Shown here: one piece after another, positions 31,454 to 35,750 of the stretch
How positions within the stretch are numbered: the first letter of the stretch is position 1
How the letters are laid out: each line of letters opens with the position of its first letter
Assembly: GCA_016931715.1 (NCBI GenBank)
Contig: JAFGEF010000019.1
Span: 1 to 35,750, forward strand
Reading direction: 5' to 3'
Source: Sedimentisphaerales bacterium
Lineage (GTDB): Bacteria > Planctomycetota > Phycisphaerae > Sedimentisphaerales > Anaerobacaceae
DNA length: 35,750 nucleotides
The notes under the pieces: generated by a model
What the model was told of the DNA's origin: nothing
Databases searched by the model: none
What the model saw: the letters and a program-made list of their open reading frames with translations, nothing else
Position numbers and translations under genes: made by a program

Positions 31454-32806
31454 CTATCCCCAAAATGCACCAAAAACGATTCCAGAAATTGTCGCCATAA
31501 TGATAACCAGCGTGACATATACAACCGTTTTTTGTGTTCCCATTACCGAGCGAATAACGAGCATACTTGGCAAGCTCAAAGCTGGTCCCGCTAAAAGCAA
31601 TGCAAGCGCAGGTCCTTTTCCCATTCCGGCACCCATGAGACCCTGTAAAATCGGAACTTCGGTCAAAGTCGCGAAATACATGAACGCTCCGGCAAGAGAA
31701 GCGAAAAGATTCGACCATACAGAATTTCCGCCGACTGCTTTATTGACCCATGCTGTTGGGATAATTCCTTCGTGACCTACTCTGCCTAACAAAAATCCCG
31801 CTGCCAGGACTCCTCCAAGCAGCAATGGCAATATCTGTAATGCAAATGACCACGTCGAGCCAACCCACTCCGAAATTTCATCACGGGTGAACCATGATAT
31901 TACCATGAACGAAAAGGCGGCTAAGAAAATAATTACTAATACCCATTTATATTTGAAGATAAGTTCATATGCCGGATTTTTCTCGATATTCCTGATGTCC
32001 CCCTGAAGAAGCTCGGCGGGTATTTCTTTGATTGTACCGGAAGTATCGCGAATTATTACAGTCTTCTCAGTCTTCTCAGTCGGCTCAACCAGAGAACCTT
32101 CAACTTTAAAAGTAGTCAAACCTCCCGGACAGCATAAAAACACTGCTCTTATGTCACCTGTTTTTGCCCAGTTTGCGAATACGAGAATCCCGACCATCGA
32201 AGCGAAATACAGAGCGTTTTTCCATAAAGGTCTGCTTACCTTCTGCTCCGGCATAGCCATCTGTGCTTGTGCGGCGGTTTTTTGGATTTCCTCTTTGCGG
32301 TAAATCAGGTGCATTAAAAGCCCGATTACAATACTAAACACAATTGCGCCGACTGCTCGTGCAACGCCCATCTCAAATCCAAGGATCCGTGCAGTCAATA
32401 TTATAGCAAGGACATTAACCGCCGGACCTGAGTATAAAAAAGCTGTTGCAGGACCAAGACCGGCTCCCATTTTATATATCCCGGCAAATAATGGCAGAAC
32501 TGTGCAGGAACATACCGCCAGGATACTACCAGAAACTGATGCGACTCCATATGCGAGAAACTTGTTCGCGCCTGCACCGAGGTATTTCATTACAGAAGCC
32601 TGGCTGACAAAAACCGAAATCGCACCTGCGATGAAGAATGCGGGCACAAGGCAAAGGATAACATGCTCACGCGCGTACCACTTTACTAATGCCAGCGATT
32701 CGAGAACAGCGTTATTAAATCGCGGCACTCCCACAGGCAGATAGAAACACCCCAGAAATATCGCTATAATAACCGCTAACTTTTTCCATTGTTGTTTTAA
32801 GCTCAT
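31454..32806 (-). CDS. ArsP-like permease (SpoIIM-type, DUF318/YraQ family)
   Basis: A 450-residue protein with about ten hydrophobic segments in two similar halves, each with a Gly-rich signature: VSGSILAVCSCTVLPLFAG (Cys99, Cys101) and FATLTEVPILQGLMGAGMG. A loop of about 80 residues between the halves carries CCPGG (Cys225, Cys226) and a small duplicated TEKTEKT. The family includes ArsP, which exports trivalent methylated and aromatic arsenicals, and members in arsenic operons are common. The Cys pairs could bind As(III). Together with arsM downstream it would export methylarsenite. No strong ribosome site is seen before ATG 32806. Confidence 0.85.
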   Translation of the reverse strand: MSLKQQWKKLAVIIAIFLGCFYLPVGVPRFNNAVLESLALVKWYAREHVILCLVPAFFIAGAISVFVSQASVMKYLGAGANKFLAYGVASVSGSILAVCSCTVLPLFAGIYKMGAGLGPATAFLYSGPAVNVLAIILTARILGFEMGVARAVGAIVFSIVIGLLMHLIYRKEEIQKTAAQAQMAMPEQKVSRPLWKNALYFASMVGILVFANWAKTGDIRAVFLCCPGGLTTFKVEGSLVEPTEKTEKTVIIRDTSGTIKEIPAELLQGDIRNIEKNPAYELIFKYKWVLVIIFLAAFSFMVISWFTRDEISEWVGSTWSFALQILPLLLGGVLAAGFLLGRVGHEGIIPTAWVNKAVGGNSVWSNLFASLAGAFMYFATLTEVPILQGLMGAGMGKGPALALLLAGPALSLPSMLVIRSVMGTQKTVVYVTLVIIMATISGIVFGAFWG

Positions 32807-32859
32807 GACAGTCTATGCCCAAATTACTCGTTTTACTTAGAACGACACATAGTTCGACA

Positions 32860-33189
32860 TTATATGGCTCTCAGCAGCTTTTCGTTTTCTTTCACCTGCT
32901 GTTTTACAACTTTCACAGCGCATGTGAAAAAATCCGTGATGCATTTGCATTTCAGGCTGTATATAACTTTCAGCCCTTCTTTGTGATACTCCAATATTCC
33001 TGCGTTAACCATTACCGCCAGATGCCGCGATACGTTCGAGCGTTCCGAGCCGATATAGTCTGCAATATCACAAACGCACTGGTCGCCGTCCTTTAGAAAA
33101 TCAATAATGGCAATTCGTAAAGGATGCGCTATTGCACCGGCGATTTCCGCCTGTTTTTCGTATAATAACTGTTTATTTTTATCTAACAT
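32860..33189 (-). CDS. arsR: Arsenic-responsive repressor ArsR
   Basis: A 109-residue winged-helix protein of the ArsR family, first gene of the operon. The alpha-3 metal site reads DQCVCDIADYIG (Cys38, Cys40), equivalent to ELCVCDL of classical ArsR. The recognition helix follows as SERSNVSRHLAVM and the wing as GILEYHKEGLKVIYSL. Additional Cys (81, 83, 90) at the C-terminal side could complete a three-Cys arsenite site. It should bind the operator at 33209-33240 and let go when As(III) enters. Confidence 0.93.
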   Translation of the reverse strand: MLDKNKQLLYEKQAEIAGAIAHPLRIAIIDFLKDGDQCVCDIADYIGSERSNVSRHLAVMVNAGILEYHKEGLKVIYSLKCKCITDFFTCAVKVVKQQVKENEKLLRAI

Positions 33190-33208
33190 TTAAACTCCAT
33201 CAATATAA

Positions 33209-33240
33209 CTATGTGATAATATACTCATATAGTATCATAG
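33209..33240 (-). promoter_or_regulatory. Probable ArsR operator over the -10 box
   Basis: An imperfect 32-bp dyad: outer arms CTATG(T)GATA and TATCATAG, with an inner ATACT/AGTAT around CATAT. It covers the -10 box of the arsR promoter, the usual place for an ArsR-family operator. Confidence 0.6.
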
Positions 33241-33257
33241 AGGTTCTAAAAAGTCAA
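33229..33257 (-). promoter_or_regulatory. Promoter of the arsenic operon
   Basis: On the minus strand TTGACT (33257-33252), 17 bases, then TACTAT (33234-33229), about 40 bases before the arsR start. The expected transcript would run from here through fourteen genes to 19283. Confidence 0.7.
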
Positions 33258-33302
33258 ATATTTTTTTAAGAGATGAGAATTTACGAGATATAATCCCGCA
33301 TA

Positions 33303-33869
33303 TTAAGTGTTTGCAGGATTTTTCAGATTCTTGATTTTTTTGAGGCTGTCCATGAATTGTTCTTTGGATTTTTCGATGTAGGTATTTACTTCATCGATAT
33401 AACCATCAGCCGAAGCTGACCAGACACGATTAAGATAGCGTTCCCCGGCGGCGAAGCTGTTCATCACTTCACCGTAAGCAACAAGACCGAAAATATGTGA
33501 AATACTTTTTCGTGCATCGACAAAATTGGTCAGGTCGTTTGGGAATAGTTCATCAATTTTGAAACGTATATCGTAAGTATTAATCGAATCTTTTTGCAAA
33601 TTCAGCTCTGTAATATTTTTGACAATATTTGCCAGAGCGGTTTCTATGGAAGCAATATTTTTATTCAAAGCTGTTTCGGATGTATGAACTTTTTTATGTC
33701 CGGCTCGCACAACGAAAACGCCTGCTATTCCAACCGCCATAGAAATCGCAAAATAACCCCATCTTACCAAATCGTTGGCTTTCCATTCCACCTTATCAGT
33801 TACTATCATTGTTGCCAAAGCTCCGGCAAGGAAACCGATGGTTATCATTAAAAATCCAATTTTCTTCAT
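33303..33869 (-). CDS. Two-helix membrane protein of unknown function
   Basis: A 188-residue protein. Two hydrophobic segments, about 4-24 and 37-57, are followed by a soluble helical region of about 125 residues with coiled-coil-like stretches (SIETALANIVKNITELNLQK) and an end rich in Lys. No family is recognised. It follows the OPT transporter gene by 15 bases on the same strand, so the two are likely co-transcribed, and it may be an accessory protein of that transporter. The weak ribosome site is GGGA about 9 bases before the ATG. Confidence 0.75.
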   Translation of the reverse strand: MKKIGFLMITIGFLAGALATMIVTDKVEWKANDLVRWGYFAISMAVGIAGVFVVRAGHKKVHTSETALNKNIASIETALANIVKNITELNLQKDSINTYDIRFKIDELFPNDLTNFVDARKSISHIFGLVAYGEVMNSFAAGERYLNRVWSASADGYIDEVNTYIEKSKEQFMDSLKKIKNLKNPANT

Positions 33870-33884
33870 TGTGATTTTCCCATT

Positions 33885-35633
33885 TCAAGATAAAATACCC
33901 GCAATAATTTTAAATACCGCAAAACCTACACCAACAATCGCTTCTCCTACAATCAGACCGGCGGCAACAGGAATCCCAACTTCTTCACTGAATCTCTCGC
34001 CTTTAATGTGATCAACAGATAAGCGAAGCAATGTCCCTATGCTGTATGTCAGGACAATATCAAACGGCAGATAAAAACCAAGACCGACGAGAATACCAAG
34101 CCCGCCTATGCCGCTTGCACTGAGCAAAGCGCCAAGACCTGCTCCCGCTATATATTTATTTACCGGAACATTACCACCGAGTATGCCGTCAATCATGCTC
34201 GCTAACGCCTGACCTTGCGGCGCAGGCAATTTTTCACTTCCAAGCCCATAAGACTTATGAAGTACAAAAATAAGCACCATAACAACAACAGGCCCGAGCC
34301 ATGTTGCTGAAAATTGTCCTAATTGCTGTTTTTTCGGTGAAGCGCCGACGAGATAGCCTGTTTTCAAATCCAGCATTAAGTCTGTAGCCTGTGCCATAGC
34401 GACACAAGTCGCGGCACCTACCATTACTGAAGAAATAATTGCAACTGATTTATCTTCATGGCCGCTGCTGATTACAATGAGTATAGTTACTCCAATAAGA
34501 GTCATGCCGCTTAAAGGCGACCAGTTTGTTCGCCCAATACATTCCGAAAGAATCACGCCTGCAACCCATATCCAGATTGTTCCGAGAAGAGCCATAATCA
34601 CTCCTCTGATTATGCCCAAATCTTTCACTGAAAGAACCGCAACGATAAAAAGAAGAATTGTCGCGCCGATAATACCTGCATAAAGCAGCTTTATCGGCAT
34701 TTCATCTTGTGATAGAGCAGATTTTGATTTGGCTGCCGATTGCATGCTTTTTATTGCGCTTACAATAAGCGGCAGAGCCAAAACAATACCCATTATCGCT
34801 CCGCCAATCAGCATTCCAATACCAGCCGGTCGGAACAAATTCAATCGTAAGTAGTTTGGCATGTTTGTATCAAGAGCAGCAAGTGCTTCCGCACCCGGTA
34901 ATTTTCCCATAGCAGATAAAATAGGGGCAAGAATCCAATAGCAGGCGAATCCGCCTATAATAAATGAGAAACCACCTTTTCCCGAAATAAATCCAACTCC
35001 TATCGTCATAAGAGATACATACCAAATACCATTCATATAGTCTGGAAGGTTAATTGCTTGTCCGATATTCCAATATTCGAATCCGGTTAACTGGCTTGAG
35101 AAATGAACAATCCCGCTTATTGCAATTCCAGTTACCAGTAACATTGCTTTTTGAACTCCGGCGCCTGGTGATTTAAGAATTGTAGCGACCGCGATACCGC
35201 CTGGAAAAGCGAGACGCTCGAAATCAATCATCTGTTTGCGAAGCGGAATTATAAATGCAATCCCAAGAATACCTCCGGCGATAGAGGATAAGACCATAAG
35301 AGTCGGGCTGAAGTTGGTTTGGTCGAGTATAAATAAAGCCGGAACAGTGAACATCAAACCGGCTGAGGCGCCGTTTACTGCGCTTGCTATCGTCTGGTTT
35401 ATATTATTTTCGATGATGCTGCTTCGATGCATTAATCCTCGAAGAATTCCGAAGCCCAGAATCGCGGCGACTTCCGAACCTTCGATGGAGAAACCAAGTA
35501 TCAAACTTGCATATCCGATACTGATGGTGATAAGAATACCCAGGCCATAACCGACAATAAGAGCCGTCCGTGTTAATTCAGGATAAGGACCGTAATGTAT
35601 AATTCTTTCTCCCTGGTCCGTGATGTTAGTCAC
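33885..35633 (-). CDS. OPT-family oligopeptide or metal-chelate transporter
   Basis: A 582-residue protein with about 14-16 hydrophobic segments that fits the OPT family. Members take up oligopeptides, or metal-chelates in the plant YSL branch. Typical stretches are ELTRTALIVGYGLGILITIS near the start, FERLAFPGGIAVATILKSPG, and GLGFYLPFDIVLTYSIGTLLR near the end. The start is GTG at 35633, seven bases after a perfect AAGGAGG. Substrate cannot be told from sequence. An inverted repeat lies 63-103 bases upstream. Confidence 0.9.
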   Translation of the reverse strand: MTNITDQGERIIHYGPYPELTRTALIVGYGLGILITISIGYASLILGFSIEGSEVAAILGFGILRGLMHRSSIIENNINQTIASAVNGASAGLMFTVPALFILDQTNFSPTLMVLSSIAGGILGIAFIIPLRKQMIDFERLAFPGGIAVATILKSPGAGVQKAMLLVTGIAISGIVHFSSQLTGFEYWNIGQAINLPDYMNGIWYVSLMTIGVGFISGKGGFSFIIGGFACYWILAPILSAMGKLPGAEALAALDTNMPNYLRLNLFRPAGIGMLIGGAIMGIVLALPLIVSAIKSMQSAAKSKSALSQDEMPIKLLYAGIIGATILLFIVAVLSVKDLGIIRGVIMALLGTIWIWVAGVILSECIGRTNWSPLSGMTLIGVTILIVISSGHEDKSVAIISSVMVGAATCVAMAQATDLMLDLKTGYLVGASPKKQQLGQFSATWLGPVVVMVLIFVLHKSYGLGSEKLPAPQGQALASMIDGILGGNVPVNKYIAGAGLGALLSASGIGGLGILVGLGFYLPFDIVLTYSIGTLLRLSVDHIKGERFSEEVGIPVAAGLIVGEAIVGVGFAVFKIIAGILS

Positions 35634-35695
35634 TATAAAACCTCCTTTTAGCGAAATATTTTCATGAGTTCTGCAAAATTGAAGTTAGACATATA

Positions 35696-35736
35696 TTGTA
35701 TGAAGAAAATCGGTTTAAAAGATTTTCTTCATACAA
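35696..35736. repeat. Perfect 16-bp inverted repeat upstream of the OPT gene
   Basis: TTGTATGAAGAAAATC (35696-35711) and its exact reverse complement (35721-35736) flank a 9-base spacer GGTTTAAAA. As RNA it is a long stable stem. Neither side has a T-run, so a terminator is doubtful; a regulatory site, an RNA structure in the leader of the OPT gene, or the end of a small mobile element remain possible. Confidence 0.6.
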
Positions 35737-35750
35737 TCTGCTGCATTGCT

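Overview
The window looks like a chromosomal piece of a free-living, Gram-negative-type bacterium. I think a planctomycete of the Phycisphaerae/Sedimentisphaerales kind is most likely. The clues are small interspersed palindromic repeats of the 'GGGCATCTTGCCC' type, a broken secreted-protein domain that I associate with that group, separate coaC and coaB genes, and a TolC/RND/lipoprotein export set that implies an outer membrane. This placement is an inference; no rRNA or other decisive marker is present.

Layout. (1) 1-1150: a repeat-rich, gene-poor stretch. It holds the remains of a secreted-protein gene interrupted by a palindromic repeat, a promoter followed by a gene for a 46-residue very basic protein (584-724), and several short repeat families. 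(2) 1151-3322: a zinc-ribbon/PH-domain membrane protein, a DUF2975-like membrane protein with its small HTH regulator, and an O6-alkylguanine-DNA methyltransferase. (3) 3482-9140, plus strand: housekeeping genes pheA, tpiA, secG, yicC, gmk, rpoZ, coaC, coaB. (4) 9141-12675: an AT-rich 0.8-kb non-coding region, then three genes for secreted proteins of unknown function. The second and third are Gln/Gly-rich paralogues at their N-termini, and the first two have long leaders with tiny ORFs. (5) 12852-19149, minus strand: an S24-type repressor, a DUF362 ferredoxin-like protein, MntP, a metallophosphoesterase, a DUF1805 protein, a phosphomannomutase/phosphoglucomutase and a CorA-type transporter.

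(6) 19283-33257, minus strand: one very long arsenic-centred operon reading from a strong promoter with an ArsR-type operator. The order is arsR, ArsP-like permease, Tat-signal flavin reductase, arsC, arsM, acr3, trmO, a vestigial thioredoxin start, tolC-like, RND adaptor, RND pump, a small CxxC thioredoxin, a DGC-domain protein, a membrane-anchored thioredoxin/NosL-like/MerB-like fusion, and a CcdA-type membrane reductant carrier. Read together it offers arsenate reduction, arsenite export, arsenite methylation, export of methylated or other organic arsenicals, a second envelope-spanning pump, and a route for carrying electrons across the membrane to an exported metal(loid)-handling protein. 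(7) 33303-35750: a small membrane protein and an OPT-family transporter, preceded by a perfect 16-bp inverted repeat.

The two most interesting items are the thioredoxin/NosL-like/MerB-like fusion with its CcdA partner inside the arsenic operon, and the three-gene secreted cluster at 9.9-12.7 kb, whose function I do not recognise.
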